A stretch of DNA of 64,000 nucleotides from Nitrospirota bacterium (GCA_040757595.1 JBFLWP010000007.1:8203-72202), one strand, 5' to 3'; positions 16,713 through 28,534 are shown, counted from the stretch's first letter. Made by a program: numbers and translations. Notes: generated from the sequence alone by a model not told the origin.

Positions 16713-18104
16713 ATGGCCTCATCGGGCAGTCAGCGGTCTCATGTCGTCCTCGTCGTCGGGTCCGGCCCGGCCGGGATGTCCGTCGCCAACCTCATGTCCA
16801 AAGCCGGCCACGAGGTGATCATCCTGAACCGGGACATCAAATTCGGCGGGCTGGCGGAATACGGCATCTTCCCGAACAAGCTGAAGCTGCGCGGCGGGCT
16901 GCGGAAGACTTACTGGGAAATCATCGAGCGGCCCAACGTCCATTATTTCGGGAACGTCTCGGTCGGTCGGGGCAAGGACCTGACCCTGGACGACCTTCGA
17001 AGCCTCGGGGCGAGCGCGCTGGTGTTCGCCACCGGCGCCCAGGGCACCAAGACCATCGGCGTGGAGGGAGACACGGCCGTCGGGGTCTACCATGCCAAGG
17101 ACCTGGTCTATCACTTCAACCGCCTGCCCGGATTCGCCCAGCGTCCGTTCGACATGGGCGAGCGGGTGGCCATCATCGGCGTCGGCGACGTCATGGTGGA
17201 CATCGCCCATTGGCTCATCCGCTACAAGCAGGTGGGGGAGGTCACGGCGATCGCCAGGCGCGGACCGGCGGAGCGGAAGTACAACCCGAAGGAGATCCGC
17301 GCCGTCTGCGCGAACATTGACCGGGACGCCCTGGCCAAGGAGTTGGCCCGCATCCGGCCCAGGCTGGAAGCAATCGGGCAGAACCCGGACGAGATCCTCA
17401 AGGCCATGCTCGACGAGTTCACGAAGTGCGAGCCGCTGCAGAGCCGGACCAGGATGGGCTTCCGGTTCCTGGCCTCTCCGCGGCGCGTGCTGACCGACGG
17501 CCACAACCGGGTGCGCGCCCTGGAGATCGAGGAGAACGGGCTGGAACCGAAGGGCCAGGACTTCTCCGCGGTCGGGCTCAAGCAGTTCTACGAGTTCCCG
17601 TGCGACAGCGTGGTGTTTGCGGTCGGAGACAAGGTGGACGAATCGCTGGGGCTCCCATACAAGAACGGCTCGTTCCTGACGAACCCCGCACGCACGACCA
17701 ACGAGCCGGACGACGCCCTGTTCCAGGCCTACGACGAGGCCTCGGGCAAGATCGTCGAGGGCGTCTTCCTCGCCGGCTGGGCGCGGAAGGCCAGCGAGGG
17801 GCTCGTGGGCGTGGCCAAGCGGGACGGGGAATGGTGCGCCGAGGTCGTGAGCCGCCATCTGGAAACCCAGACGCCCAGAGACCGGTCGGCGATCGACGGC
17901 CTCCTGCACCGGCTCCGCCGGACGCTGGAGGAGCGCGGCGTCCAGGTCATCGACGCCGGAGGGCTCCGGGCCCTGGAGGAAGCGGAAAAGGCCTACGGGC
18001 CGACGGCCGACTGCATCGGCGAGTTCAAGTTCGCCTCCAACCAGGAGATGCTCGCCCAGATCCAGCGGCGGCGCGAGACGTCCAAAGCCACGGCGGCGCG
18101 CTAG
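16713..18104 (+). CDS. FAD/NAD(P)-binding ferredoxin reductase-like oxidoreductase (FprA/adrenodoxin-reductase type)
   Basis: A 463-residue flavoprotein. The FAD-binding Rossmann motif VVGSGPAGMSVAN lies near residue 15, and a second nucleotide site (VAIIGVGDVMVDIAHWL) near 150 matches the FprA-type NADP site. The ending FLAGWARKASEGLVGVAKRDG is typical of adrenodoxin reductase/FprA proteins that pass electrons between NADPH and ferredoxin. GltD-like oxidoreductases are related, so the electron partner is inferred. The residues after about 400 form an extra C-terminal tail. The start is supported by GGAGTGG before the ATG. Cytosolic, monocistronic from the promoter at 16615-16644. Confidence 0.75.
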   Translation: MASSGSQRSHVVLVVGSGPAGMSVANLMSKAGHEVIILNRDIKFGGLAEYGIFPNKLKLRGGLRKTYWEIIERPNVHYFGNVSVGRGKDLTLDDLRSLGASALVFATGAQGTKTIGVEGDTAVGVYHAKDLVYHFNRLPGFAQRPFDMGERVAIIGVGDVMVDIAHWLIRYKQVGEVTAIARRGPAERKYNPKEIRAVCANIDRDALAKELARIRPRLEAIGQNPDEILKAMLDEFTKCEPLQSRTRMGFRFLASPRRVLTDGHNRVRALEIEENGLEPKGQDFSAVGLKQFYEFPCDSVVFAVGDKVDESLGLPYKNGSFLTNPARTTNEPDDALFQAYDEASGKIVEGVFLAGWARKASEGLVGVAKRDGEWCAEVVSRHLETQTPRDRSAIDGLLHRLRRTLEERGVQVIDAGGLRALEEAEKAYGPTADCIGEFKFASNQEMLAQIQRRRETSKATAAR

Positions 18105-18113
18105 CCCCGTGCC

Positions 18114-18968
18114 TCAGCCGTCCCCCCACTTCAGCTTCCGCCGCAGGACTTCGTAGTAGGTCCGGTCCGGGAATCGGATGAGGCGGGTCCGGTGCTCGGA
18201 GACCCGGATCGTCACCGTATCGCCCTGCGTCATGGCGACCCCCACCTGCCCGTCGAACGTCGTCATCGCCCCTTCGTCCTCGCTCAACAGCGTCACCTCC
18301 AGCGACGCGCCGCTCGGGATCAACAGGGGACGGTGGGTCAGGGTGTGCGGGCAGATCGGAGTCAGGATCAGGGCCTGGATCGACGGAGCCGCGATGGGAC
18401 CGCCGGCCGACAGCGAATAGGCCGTTGAGCCGGTCGGCGTCGAAACGATCAGTCCGTCCCCCCGCAGTCTGGTGACGAGCTGCCCGTCGATCGCGATTTG
18501 AACCTCGATCATCCGCGCCAACGTCCCCTTGCTGATCACCACGTCGTTGAGGACCGTCGCCTGGGCGACGTGTTCCCCGTGACGGTGCAGCTGGGACCGG
18601 AGCATCAGCCGGTCGTCGAGCAAGAACTCCTGCGCGAAGACCTTCTCGAGCGCCGGGTAGAGCTGCTCGACGCTGGCCTCGGTCAAAAACCCCAACCCCC
18701 CCATGTTCACGCCCAGAATCGGCACCCCCCGCTCTTCGACCAGCCGCGCGGCGTTCAGCATGGTCCCGTCGCCTCCCAGCACCACGACCATGTCGGCCAG
18801 CGTGGCGATCTGGGTCTTCTTGAAGGTCGCAGGCTCTCCGATGAGCGCGGCGGTGGATCCGTCGAGCACGACCTCCTTGCGTCGCTCCCGCAGCCACGCC
18901 ACGAGGTCTTTCAGGATGTGCTTGACGTCCGGGAACTTGGGTTTGGTCAGGATCCCGATCGTTTTCAT
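18114..18968 (-). CDS. nadK: NAD kinase
   Basis: A 284-residue ATP-NAD kinase making NADP. Diagnostic GGDGTML (about residues 64-70) and NMGGLGFLTE, the NDVVISKG segment, TPTGSTAYSLSAGGPI and the C-terminal HTLTHRPLLIP are all present. Length is close to E. coli NadK (292). The ATG at 18968 is used; an in-frame TTG at 18995 is possible, but neither has a strong ribosome-binding site. Its own promoter lies at 19052-19081. It converges on the FprA-like reductase, an NADP-linked enzyme, with 9 bp between stops. Confidence 0.93.
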   Translation of the reverse strand: MKTIGILTKPKFPDVKHILKDLVAWLRERRKEVVLDGSTAALIGEPATFKKTQIATLADMVVVLGGDGTMLNAARLVEERGVPILGVNMGGLGFLTEASVEQLYPALEKVFAQEFLLDDRLMLRSQLHRHGEHVAQATVLNDVVISKGTLARMIEVQIAIDGQLVTRLRGDGLIVSTPTGSTAYSLSAGGPIAAPSIQALILTPICPHTLTHRPLLIPSGASLEVTLLSEDEGAMTTFDGQVGVAMTQGDTVTIRVSEHRTRLIRFPDRTYYEVLRRKLKWGDG

Positions 18969-19051
18969 GGACGACGACGCATGGGGGCCGCGCAAGCTCC
19001 GATGAACGACGGTGCGAGGCGGGAACAGCGACGAGAGAAAAACGGTGGCGG

Positions 19052-19081
19052 ATTGTATCGGGAGGCCCCGGCCCTTGTCAA
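19052..19081 (-). promoter_or_regulatory. sigma-70 promoter of nadK
   Basis: On the minus strand, TTGACA (19076-19081), an 18-bp spacer and TACAAT (19052-19057), about 85 bp before the nadK start. Confidence 0.6.
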
Positions 19082-19193
19082 CGAACGGCGCCTAACGGCG
19101 CGCATTGGGAGCGGTCGGGCACCATGTCCCCGCTCGTCCGAAAAAACCGTCCGGGCAGAGACGGTTGGACGCCATCCGCGTTCCTTCCAGGTC

Positions 19194-19222
19194 TTGACAG
19201 CGAAAGTACCCCCCTATAGAAT
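19194..19222 (+). promoter_or_regulatory. Strong sigma-70 promoter of clpC
   Basis: TTGACA (19194-19199), an exact 17-bp spacer and TAGAAT (19217-19222), about 80 bp before the ATG. No CtsR-type heptamer operator repeat was seen in the leader. Confidence 0.65.
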
Positions 19223-19270
19223 TACGACAGTTTTTCCGACAGTTCTCTTGGATTCCGAGCGAGCCGGACC

Positions 19271-19284
19271 TCTCACGCGTCACG
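19271..19284. repeat. Single-armed heptad pair R10
   Basis: Two units, TCTCACG and CGTCACG, of the same type as the other heptad arrays, in the clpC leader just before its AAAAGGAGGAGG ribosome-binding site. No partner arm is seen. Confidence 0.4.
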
Positions 19285-19300
19285 AGCAAAAGGAGGAGGG

Positions 19301-21727
19301 ATGTTCGAACGATTCACGGACAAGGGTCGCAAGATCATCATCCTGGCCAGAGAGGAGGCGGAACGCCACCAGAACGACTATCTGGGCACGGAGCACTTGG
19401 TCTTGGCGATTCTCCGCGAAACGGACGGGATCGCCCTGATGATCCTCAAGAAGATGGGGCTGTCCACCGAGCAGATCCGGCTCGAGATCGAGCGGAACCT
19501 GCCGAGCGGCGGCACCACGATGACGTTCGGAGAGATTCCGTTCAGCCCGCGCGTGAAAAAAGTCATCGAGTACGGCGTCGAGGAGGCGCGCCTGCTCGGT
19601 CACAACCATATCGGCAGCGAGCACCTGCTGCTCGGTCTGCTGCGGGAAGAGGAGGGAATCGGCGGGAAGATCCTGCGGAGCCTGGGGGCCAACCTGCTGA
19701 CGGCCCGCCAGCTGACCGTGACCTTCCTGCGCAAATCCGCGCCGCGCGAGCGCGACCGCAAGAGCAACACGCCGGCGCTCGACGAATTCGGCCGGGACCT
19801 CACGCAGCTCGCCCAGGACGGCCAGCTCGATCCGGTGATCGGACGCACCGACGAGATCGAGCGGGTCCTCCAGATATTGAGCCGGCGGACCAAGAACAAC
19901 CCGGTGCTGATCGGCGAATCGGGCGTGGGGAAGACCGCCATCGTCGAAGGCCTGGCCCAGCGGATCGTCCAATCCGAAGTGCCGGACAATCTCCTCAACC
20001 GCCGCGTCATTGCGCTGGACCTCGGCTCCCTGGTGGCGGGCACCAAGTACCGCGGCCAGTTCGAGGAGCGGCTCAAAGTCGTCATGAAGGAGATCGTCCA
20101 GGCGGGAAACATCATCATCTTCATCGACGAGCTGCACACGCTCGTCGGCGCCGGCGCGGCGGAGGGCTCGATCGACGCCTCCAACATGCTCAAGCCGGCC
20201 CTGTCCCGCGGCGAGATTCAGTGCATCGGAGCCACGACGCTGGACGAGTACCGGAAGCACATCGAGAAAGACGGGGCGCTCAAGCGGCGCTTCCAGCCCA
20301 TCTACGTCCAGCCGCCGAACATCGAGGAGACGATTCGGATCATCCAGGGCCTTCGGGACCGGTACGAGGAGCACCACGGGGTCGAGATCACGGAGGAAGC
20401 CATCGCGGAGGCGGTCAAGCTCTCCGACCGGTACATCACCGACCGGTTCCTGCCCGACAAGGCCATCGACCTGATCGACGAGACCGGGTCGCGGGCCAAG
20501 CTGCAGACCTACGCACTGCCGCCGGAGCTGAAGGCGCTGGAGCAGGAGCTCAAGAAGGTCGCCCGCGAGAAGGAGATGGCCATTTCGCTCCAAAACTTCG
20601 AGGAGGCCGTCAAATACCGGGAGGAAGAAGAGCGGCTGCGGAAGCTTCTGGAGGAGTCCAAGCGCGAGTGGAAAAAGAGCCAGGAAAAGCGCCGGCCGAT
20701 CATCTCCAAGGAAGACGTGGCCTACGTCGTGTCCAAGATGACGGGCATCCCGCTCTTCAAACTGGAAGAGGAGGAGTCCCACAAGCTCCTGCACATGGAA
20801 GAGTTCCTCCACAAGCGGATCGTGGGGCAGGAAGAGGCGATCTCGGCGGTCTGCCGCGCCATCCGGCGGTCCCGGGCCGGGCTCAAGGAGACCAAGAAGC
20901 CGATCGGCTCGTTCATCTTCCTGGGGCCCACCGGCGTGGGCAAGACCGAGTTGGCCCGAGCGCTGGCGGAGTTCCTTTTCAACTCCGAGGATGCGCTCGT
21001 GCGGATCGACATGTCCGAGTACCAGGAAAAGTTCACGAGCTCGCGCCTGTTCGGAGCCCCTCCCGGCTACGTGGGCTACGAGGAGGGCGGCCAGCTGACC
21101 GAGAAGGTGCGCCGGCGCCCCTACTCCGTGGTGCTGTTCGACGAGATCGAGAAGGCCCATCCGGACATCTTCAACGTCCTGTTGCAGGTCCTGGACGACG
21201 GGGTCCTGACCGACAGCCTGGGCCGGAAGGTGGACTTCAAGAACACGGTCGTGATCATGACCTCGAACCTGGGCACGAAGCTGATCCAGAAGGGCGTCTC
21301 GCTCGGCTTCCAGCAAGCCGAGGCCGAGCAGAACCGCCGGATCAAGGACGAGGTCCTGGCGGAGCTGCGCCGGTCTTTCAGCCCGGAGTTCCTGAACCGG
21401 ATCGACGAGGTCGTGGTCTTCCACCAGTTGGAGAAGGATCACATCCTTCGCATCATCGACATCCTGGTCAAGGAATTGAACGACCGTCTGCTGGAGCGCG
21501 GCGTCCAGTTGGAGATCGGCGAGGACGTCAAGCACTGGCTGATCAAGGAAGGGTATCAGCCGCTGTACGGGGCCAGGCCGATGCGCCGGGCGATCCAGAA
21601 GAACATCGGCGACCCGCTCTCGGAAGAGTTGATCAAGGGCCGCTTCAAAGACATCCGGAAGGTCCGCGTCGTGTTGCGGGACGACCAGCCGGCCTTCGTG
21701 GAAGAGGAGGCGCTGGCGGAGGTTTGA
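19301..21727 (+). CDS. clpC: AAA+ protease ATPase ClpC
   Basis: An 808-residue Hsp100 unfoldase that feeds ClpP. The N-domain has two Clp repeats (about 1-145: [34 protein letters not shown]). AAA1 has Walker A GESGVGKT near 206 and Walker [18 protein letters not shown]-type middle segment lies near 430-465 ([18 protein letters not shown]). AAA2 has GPTGVGKT near 544. The middle segment and length mark it as ClpC rather than ClpA or ClpB. A strong ribosome-binding site and promoter precede it and a terminator follows at 21795-21848, so it is probably monocistronic. Confidence 0.95.
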   Translation: MFERFTDKGRKIIILAREEAERHQNDYLGTEHLVLAILRETDGIALMILKKMGLSTEQIRLEIERNLPSGGTTMTFGEIPFSPRVKKVIEYGVEEARLLGHNHIGSEHLLLGLLREEEGIGGKILRSLGANLLTARQLTVTFLRKSAPRERDRKSNTPALDEFGRDLTQLAQDGQLDPVIGRTDEIERVLQILSRRTKNNPVLIGESGVGKTAIVEGLAQRIVQSEVPDNLLNRRVIALDLGSLVAGTKYRGQFEERLKVVMKEIVQAGNIIIFIDELHTLVGAGAAEGSIDASNMLKPALSRGEIQCIGATTLDEYRKHIEKDGALKRRFQPIYVQPPNIEETIRIIQGLRDRYEEHHGVEITEEAIAEAVKLSDRYITDRFLPDKAIDLIDETGSRAKLQTYALPPELKALEQELKKVAREKEMAISLQNFEEAVKYREEEERLRKLLEESKREWKKSQEKRRPIISKEDVAYVVSKMTGIPLFKLEEEESHKLLHMEEFLHKRIVGQEEAISAVCRAIRRSRAGLKETKKPIGSFIFLGPTGVGKTELARALAEFLFNSEDALVRIDMSEYQEKFTSSRLFGAPPGYVGYEEGGQLTEKVRRRPYSVVLFDEIEKAHPDIFNVLLQVLDDGVLTDSLGRKVDFKNTVVIMTSNLGTKLIQKGVSLGFQQAEAEQNRRIKDEVLAELRRSFSPEFLNRIDEVVVFHQLEKDHILRIIDILVKELNDRLLERGVQLEIGEDVKHWLIKEGYQPLYGARPMRRAIQKNIGDPLSEELIKGRFKDIRKVRVVLRDDQPAFVEEEALAEV

Positions 21728-21794
21728 GGACGGGGCACCACTCGGACCGCCCGCGCATGCCCGGACACGGTCGATCACGGTCTGCCGCAGTCGA

Positions 21795-21848
21795 ACGACC
21801 CTCGCGGGGCCCTGCCTGCGAGGGTCGTCCTGTCTCTGCAGGATTTTT
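21795..21848 (+). terminator. Rho-independent terminator of clpC
   Basis: Perfect 11-bp stem ACGACCCTCGC/GCGAGGGTCGT with a 12-base loop, followed by a second small hairpin CCTG/CAGG and ATTTTT at 21843-21848. Confidence 0.65.
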
Positions 21849-21877
21849 CCGTGCCATCAATTGAAGGGGGCACGCCG

Positions 21878-22942
21878 ATGAGCCTGCCCGGCCCGACAGT
21901 CCTGGGGCTCGAGACCTCGTGCGACGAAACCGCCGCCGCCGTCGTGCTCGGGGACGGCCGGATCGCCGCCAGCGTCCTCGCTTCGCAGCACGACGTGCAC
22001 GGACGGTACGGAGGCATCGTGCCGGAGCTGGCGGCCCGCCGGCACGTTGAGACGGTCGAGGCCATCGCAGCCGAAGCCATGAGGCGGGCCGGGGCCGGGT
22101 GGACGGACCTGCAGGCGGTGGCCGTCACCAGCGGCCCCGGTCTGGCCGGGGCGCTGCTGGTGGGCGTGAGCTTCGGCAAGGCTCTGGCCTACGCGCTCAA
22201 GGTTCCGCTCGTGGCCGTCAACCATCTGGAGGGGCACGTCGCCTCGGCCTGGATCGAGCAGCCGGATTTCCCGACTCCCGCCGTCGTGCTGATCGCGTCG
22301 GGCGGGCATACGCACCTGTATCTGGTCCGGCCGGACCACTCGCTCGAGCTGCTCGGGCGCACGCTGGACGACGCGGCCGGCGAGGCGTTCGACAAGGCCG
22401 CCAAGATGTTGGGATTGGGCTATCCGGGAGGGCCGGCCATTGATCGAGTAGCTCAATCCGGCGATCCCGGTGCGATCCGGTTCCCGCGCCCCTACTTGAC
22501 GCCCGGATCCTTGGACTTCAGCTTCAGCGGGCTCAAGACCTCGCTCCTGTACCGCCTCAGAGACCTGGACCGGGCTGGCCGTCCCAGGCCGGTGGCGGAC
22601 CTGGCGGCCGGATTCCAGGAAGCCATCGTGGACGTGCTGGTGGAAAAGGCGTTCCGCGCGGTGCGGCGCCTGCGGATCAAGGCCCTGGCCGTGGTCGGTG
22701 GGGTTTCCGCCAACTCCAGGCTCCGCGCGCGACTCGAAGACCGGGCCGCAGCATGGGGAGTCACGCTGGCGCTCCCGCCCTTGGCCTACTGCACCGACAA
22801 CGCCGCCATGATCGCCGCCGCCGGACGAAGGGCCTGCCTGCAAGGCCGGTTTGCCCCGTGGGACCTGGAAGCCGCTCCCGAGCTTCCCTTGTCCGAGACT
22901 CCGGCGGCCAAGCCGCGAGGGACCATCGCAACGGTTTGCTGA
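21878..22942 (+). CDS. tsaD: tRNA N6-threonylcarbamoyladenosine transferase TsaD
   Basis: A 354-residue ASKHA-fold enzyme that installs t6A37 on tRNAs reading ANN codons, acting with TsaB, TsaC and TsaE. Visible are the N-terminal VLGLETSCDETAAAVV, the metal-binding HxxxH in VNHLEGHVAS, LIASGGHTHL, DDAAGEAFDKAAKMLGLGYPGG cut here to GEAFDKAAKMLGL, and the C-terminal YCTDNAAMIAAAG. An in-frame GTG lies at 21851, but AAGGGGG sits nine bases before the ATG at 21878. It heads the housekeeping operon that continues through hflX to coaBC. Confidence 0.94.
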   Translation: MSLPGPTVLGLETSCDETAAAVVLGDGRIAASVLASQHDVHGRYGGIVPELAARRHVETVEAIAAEAMRRAGAGWTDLQAVAVTSGPGLAGALLVGVSFGKALAYALKVPLVAVNHLEGHVASAWIEQPDFPTPAVVLIASGGHTHLYLVRPDHSLELLGRTLDDAAGEAFDKAAKMLGLGYPGGPAIDRVAQSGDPGAIRFPRPYLTPGSLDFSFSGLKTSLLYRLRDLDRAGRPRPVADLAAGFQEAIVDVLVEKAFRAVRRLRIKALAVVGGVSANSRLRARLEDRAAAWGVTLALPPLAYCTDNAAMIAAAGRRACLQGRFAPWDLEAAPELPLSETPAAKPRGTIATVC

Positions 22943-22964
22943 CCGAGCGAAAGGGGACCGTCAG

Positions 22965-24661
<1,697 letters not shown>

Positions 24662-24665
<4 letters not shown>

Positions 24666-25342
24666 GCCGGCGTGCGAGCGGCAACCCCGCGAGCCAACCG
24701 GACGCCGCGGCCAAGCGCCGGGCCGGCCGCATTCTCGCGGCCCTGGCACGGTCGATCCCGACGCCGCGAGTCGAGCTGAACCACCGGAGCCCCCTCGAGA
24801 TGCTGATCGCCACGATCCTCTCGGCCCAGTGCACGGACCAGCGCGTGAACCAGGTCACCCCGGCCCTGTTCCGCCGCTACAGACTCGCGGCCGATTACGC
24901 CTCGGCCGACCAGGCCGAGCTGGAGGCCTTGATCCGGACGACGGGCTTTTACAAGAGCAAGGCCCGGAGCATCCTCGGATGCTGCCGGGCGCTGGTCGAG
25001 CGGTTCGGCGGCGAGGTCCCGCGCACCATGGAAGAGCTCGTGACGCTGCCCGGCGTGGGACGCAAGACCGCCAACGTCATTTTGGGCGCCTGCTTCGGCC
25101 AGCCGGCCGTCGTCGTGGACACCCACGTCAAGCGGGTGGCGCAGAGGCTGGGGTTCACCGCCAATGAGGATCCTGACAAGATCGAAGAGGACCTGCAGCG
25201 GCTGGTCCCGCGCGGCTCGTGGACGAACGGATCGCAGCGGCTGCTGCTGCACGGCCGGTACGTGTGCTTGGCCAGGAAGCCGCAGTGCGACGCGTGCGCC
25301 GTGTACCGGGACTGCGATTGGGAGGGGAAGCGCCGACGATGA
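24662..25342 (+). CDS. nth: Endonuclease III
   Basis: A 226-residue bifunctional DNA glycosylase/AP lyase of base-excision repair acting on oxidised pyrimidines. It has the helix-hairpin-helix LPGVGRKTANVIL with the catalytic Lys, the following catalytic Asp in VVDTHVKRVAQRLG, and the C-terminal [4Fe-4S] site C-x6-C-x2-C-x5-C (CLARKPQCDACAVYRDC). The start ATG overlaps the hflX stop, and its TGA overlaps the yicC start as ATGA, showing tight translational coupling. Confidence 0.94.
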
Positions 25343-26217
25343 TCAGGAGCATGACGGGATACGGGCGACGCGAGGCCGCCTGGGCCGGCGGATCGGTGAT
25401 CGTGGAACTGCGGGCGGTGAACCATCGTTTTTGCGAGGTCGTGGCCCGCCTGCCGAAGTCGTTGGTCCCTCTGGAGGACGAGTTCAAGCGCGAGATTCAG
25501 AAGCACTGTCAGCGCGGACGGATCGAGCTGACCGTCTCGCTCGGCGGCGGCAGGGAAGGGGAAAAGGCGCCGAGTCTTGACCAGCCTCTCGCAAGGCAGT
25601 ACTATCGTCTCCTCCGCGAGTTGCAGAAGGAACTGCGCCTCCCCGGCGTCATCGATGTCGGCCTGCTGGCTGGCTTCCGAGACATCGTGAGCGTTTCCGA
25701 CCTGCCGACCCGGGACCGGACGCTGTACCGAACCGCGAAGCGCCTCCTGGCCGGCGCGTTGAAGGACCTTGGCGCCATGCGGCGGCGGGAAGGGGAGGCC
25801 CTGGCTCGGGACTTGAAAGGGCGCCTCGGGTCGGTTCGGGACCTGGTCGCACTCATCGAGGCGCGGGCTCCGGCGGTCGTGCAGGAGCACTTCGATCGGA
25901 TGAAGGCCAGGGTCGAGAAGCTGATCGAACCGGGGCAGGTGGATCAGGGTCGGCTCCATCAGGAGCTCGCCCTGTTTGCCGACCGGTGCGACGTGTCCGA
26001 GGAGCTCGCCCGGTTGGGCTCGCACTTCGCCCAATTCGGCTCGGCGATCGGGAGTCGGGAGCCGGTCGGGCGGACTCTGGATTTTCTTCTCCAGGAGATG
26101 GGCCGCGAGATCAATACGATCGGCTCCAAAGCCAACGACGCCGAGATTTCGTCCCAGGTGGTGCGCCTGAAGAGCGAGATGGAGAAGCTCAAGGAACAGG
26201 TGCAAAACGTCGAATAA
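25339..26217 (+). CDS. yicC: YicC-family endoribonuclease
   Basis: A 292-residue YicC protein, a family recently linked to endoribonuclease activity and small-RNA turnover. It has the N-terminal signature MIRSMTGYGRRE, ELRAVNHRFCEVVARLP, a central helical region, and the C-terminal GRTLDFLLQEMGREINTIG with SKANDAEISSQVV. Length matches E. coli YicC (287). The ATGA overlap with nth fixes the start. The gene lies directly before gmk, the common bacterial neighbour. Confidence 0.92.
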   Translation: MIRSMTGYGRREAAWAGGSVIVELRAVNHRFCEVVARLPKSLVPLEDEFKREIQKHCQRGRIELTVSLGGGREGEKAPSLDQPLARQYYRLLRELQKELRLPGVIDVGLLAGFRDIVSVSDLPTRDRTLYRTAKRLLAGALKDLGAMRRREGEALARDLKGRLGSVRDLVALIEARAPAVVQEHFDRMKARVEKLIEPGQVDQGRLHQELALFADRCDVSEELARLGSHFAQFGSAIGSREPVGRTLDFLLQEMGREINTIGSKANDAEISSQVVRLKSEMEKLKEQVQNVE

Positions 26218-26239
26218 CCTCTTGACGGATCATTCTTTC

Positions 26240-26935
26240 ATGCCTAAAGAACCTTTGGATCGTCGCGGTCTCCTCTTCGTCGTCTCGGCGCCCTCCGGCG
26301 CCGGCAAGACGACGCTCTGCAAGGAGCTGGTTTCGCAGGTGCCCGGCCTCCGCCATTCGATTTCCTGCACCACGAGAAAGCCCCGGCCCGGCGAGGTGCA
26401 CGGGCGCGAGTACTTCTTCGTCGAGGAACGGGTGTTTCAAGAGATGATCCAGCGGAACGAGTTCGCCGAATGGGCGCCCGTGTACGGCCACCTGTACGGC
26501 ACCCCCAGGCAGGCGCTCGCCGACATGATGGAGCAAGGCCTCGACGTGCTGCTGGAGATCGACGCCCAAGGGGCGATGCAGATCAAGAAGCGGTTCGAGG
26601 ACGCGGTCTACATCTACATCCTGCCGCCGTCGATCGAGGTCCTGCGGGCCAGGCTCCAGCAGCGCGGCGGCGACTCGCCGGAGGAGATCCAGCGCCGGCT
26701 CCAGAAGGTCCGCGAGGAGGTGTGGAACTATCGGGAGTACGCCTACATCGTCAGGAACGACGACCTCAAGCGGGCCCTGAAGGAGCTCGAGTCCATCGTC
26801 ACCGCGGAGCGCATCCGGACCAAGCGTCTCAACATCGCCTGGCTGGAGGAGAACTTCCTCCTGGACCGGGGCCAGGCGTCCCAGGAGCCACCGGAATCCG
26901 TCACCACGCAAAGGAGAGCAGGCGCCCATGATTGA
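26240..26935 (+). CDS. gmk: Guanylate kinase
   Basis: A 231-residue enzyme phosphorylating GMP to GDP. The P-loop SAPSGAGKTTL lies near residue 17. The GMP-binding segments SCTTRKPRPGEVHGREYFFV and YGTPRQAL are followed by LLEIDAQGAMQIK. A roughly 25-residue tail beyond the core makes it slightly longer than E. coli Gmk (207). An in-frame TTG at 26222 is an alternative start; neither has a good ribosome-binding site, in line with coupling to yicC 22 bp upstream. Its 3' end overlaps the rpoZ start by 8 bp. Confidence 0.92.
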   Translation: MPKEPLDRRGLLFVVSAPSGAGKTTLCKELVSQVPGLRHSISCTTRKPRPGEVHGREYFFVEERVFQEMIQRNEFAEWAPVYGHLYGTPRQALADMMEQGLDVLLEIDAQGAMQIKKRFEDAVYIYILPPSIEVLRARLQQRGGDSPEEIQRRLQKVREEVWNYREYAYIVRNDDLKRALKELESIVTAERIRTKRLNIAWLEENFLLDRGQASQEPPESVTTQRRAGAHD

Positions 26936-27290
26936 CATGCTGTCGCTGTTGCCAGAAAACATTCACGAGCGGTTCGATTCACGCCACCGACTGGTGCTCG
27001 CCGCCTCGCAGCGGGCCAAGCACCTGATGCAGGGCGCCAAGCCGGTCGCGCCGGCCCGGTTCACGAAGGCCACCACCATCGCCCTCGAGGAGGTCCTGCA
27101 CGGTCACATCGAGTTCCTGATCGGCAAGGAAGCCAGACAGGCGCTGAAGGAAGCCAAACGGAGCAAGGAAGGTGAAGTCGAACGGGCGACCATAACGGAA
27201 TCCAGCGAGGACGCCCGCGAGATCAAGAAGGAGCTGAGCGTCTACGTGGACGACTCAGCCAAGGCCGAGGAGCCGGAGAGCGAAGAGTAA
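26928..27290 (+). CDS. rpoZ: RNA polymerase omega subunit
   Basis: A 120-residue omega subunit, which stabilises the beta' subunit in RNA polymerase. It has the N-terminal region SRHRLVLAASQRAKHLMQGA and the conserved KATTIALEEVLHGHIEF. An acidic, charged tail after about residue 75 is longer than in E. coli omega (91). AAAGGAG lies upstream of the ATG, which overlaps the gmk end. The gmk-rpoZ order is widely conserved. Confidence 0.9.
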   Translation: MIDMLSLLPENIHERFDSRHRLVLAASQRAKHLMQGAKPVAPARFTKATTIALEEVLHGHIEFLIGKEARQALKEAKRSKEGEVERATITESSEDAREIKKELSVYVDDSAKAEEPESEE

Positions 27291-27292
27291 AC

Positions 27293-28534
27293 GTGCCTTC
27301 CGTCCCGACACCGCGGTTCACGGGAAAACGGGTGCTGCTCGGCGTCTGCGGCAGCATCGCGGCCTACAAGGGCGTGGGACTGCTCCGGACGCTCGTGCAG
27401 GAGGGGGCGGACGTCTCCGTGGTCATGACCGAGGCGGCCACGAAGTTCGTGACCCCGCTCACCTTCGAGGTCCTGTCCGGGCGTCCCGTCGCCACCGATC
27501 TGTTCGGCGCCCATCAGGAGATGCTCCACCTGACCCTGCCGGAGCAGGCCGACGCCGTGCTCGTCGCACCGGCGACGGCCAACCTGCTGGCCAAATGCGC
27601 CCTCGGGCTGGCGGACGATCTGCTGAGCACCGCTCTGCTGAACGCTCCCGGCCCGCTGATCCTGGCGCCGGCCATGGACGGGGACATGTGGCGGCATCCG
27701 GCGGTCCAGGCCCACGTACGCACGCTGCGGGAGAGGGGCGTGACCGTGTTGGAGCCGGAGGAGGGGCCGCTCGCTTCCGGGCGGATCGGACAAGGCCGGC
27801 TGCCGGAGGAGCCGGTCATCCTCTCGGCGCTGGAACGGGTCCTCAGACCGTCGTTCGACTGGATCGGCCAGAGAGTCCTGGTTTCGGCCGGCCCGACGCA
27901 GGAGGCGCTCGATCCCGTCCGGTTCATCTCCAACCGCTCCTCCGGCAAGATGGGCTACGCGATCGCCCAGGCGGCCCGTGAGCGGGGTGCAGAGGTCGTG
28001 CTCGTCAGCGGCCCCACGGCGCTTCAGACTCCACGCGGCGCGGAGCTCGTCTCCGTCACGACGGCCGAGGAAATGGAAAAGGCCTTGACCGCCAGGCTGG
28101 GCTGGGCCACCGTCGTCGTCATGGCCGCGGCGGTGGCGGACTTTCGGCCCAAGCGGCCGGCGCCCCACAAGCTCAAGAAGGACAGCCTGGCCTGGCAACG
28201 ATTCGAGTTGGAGCAGACTCCCGACATCCTGGAGGTCCTGGCCCGTCGCCGGACCGGCCAGATCCTGGTCGGATTCGCCGCCGAGACCGGTGACGTGCTG
28301 GCTCATGCGAAGGGCAAGCTCGCGCGCAAGGGTCTGGATCTGATCGTCGGCAACGACGTCTCGGCCGAAGGGTCTGGATTCGGCGCCGACACGAACGCCG
28401 CCGTGCTGATCGACCGGCACGGCCGCGTCACGGAGCTGCCCCTCATGCCCAAGCGCGCCCTGGCCGATCGCATCCTGGACGCCGTCCGCGCCCTGAGCCT
28501 TCTCCCTAGGGGCAAGACCCCGAACGCCGGGTGA
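27293..28534 (+). CDS. coaBC: CoaBC: phosphopantothenoylcysteine decarboxylase/synthetase
   Basis: A 413-residue bifunctional enzyme of coenzyme A synthesis: FMN-dependent decarboxylase (CoaC, residues 1-185) and CTP-dependent phosphopantothenate-cysteine ligase (CoaB, 190-413). Seen are [19 protein letters not shown], the substrate-binding APAMDGDMW, the flap [13 protein letters not shown], and the CoaB signature [21 protein letters not shown] shortened here to [12 protein letters not shown]. Two positions differ from the E. coli enzyme: Asp in place of Asn in the PxMNxxMW motif, and Ser in place of Cys in the ACG flap motif. The start is a GTG two bases after the rpoZ stop. Confidence 0.93.
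   Translation: MPSVPTPRFTGKRVLLGVCGSIAAYKGVGLLRTLVQEGADVSVVMTEAATKFVTPLTFEVLSGRPVATDLFGAHQEMLHLTLPEQADAVLVAPATANLLAKCALGLADDLLSTALLNAPGPLILAPAMDGDMWRHPAVQAHVRTLRERGVTVLEPEEGPLASGRIGQGRLPEEPVILSALERVLRPSFDWIGQRVLVSAGPTQEALDPVRFISNRSSGKMGYAIAQAARERGAEVVLVSGPTALQTPRGAELVSVTTAEEMEKALTARLGWATVVVMAAAVADFRPKRPAPHKLKKDSLAWQRFELEQTPDILEVLARRRTGQILVGFAAETGDVLAHAKGKLARKGLDLIVGNDVSAEGSGFGADTNAAVLIDRHGRVTELPLMPKRALADRILDAVRALSLLPRGKTPNAG

Noticed and set aside
19280-21778. 832-codon open frame on the minus strand opposite clpC
   Set aside because: Antisense shadow of a confidently identified ClpC; the translation is a repetitive Leu/Asp/Gln/Val mix without domains, as expected from GC-rich codon use.
26985-27010. 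GGTTCGATTC resembling a tRNA T-arm
   Set aside because: It lies inside rpoZ coding sequence and no acceptor or anticodon stems surround it.
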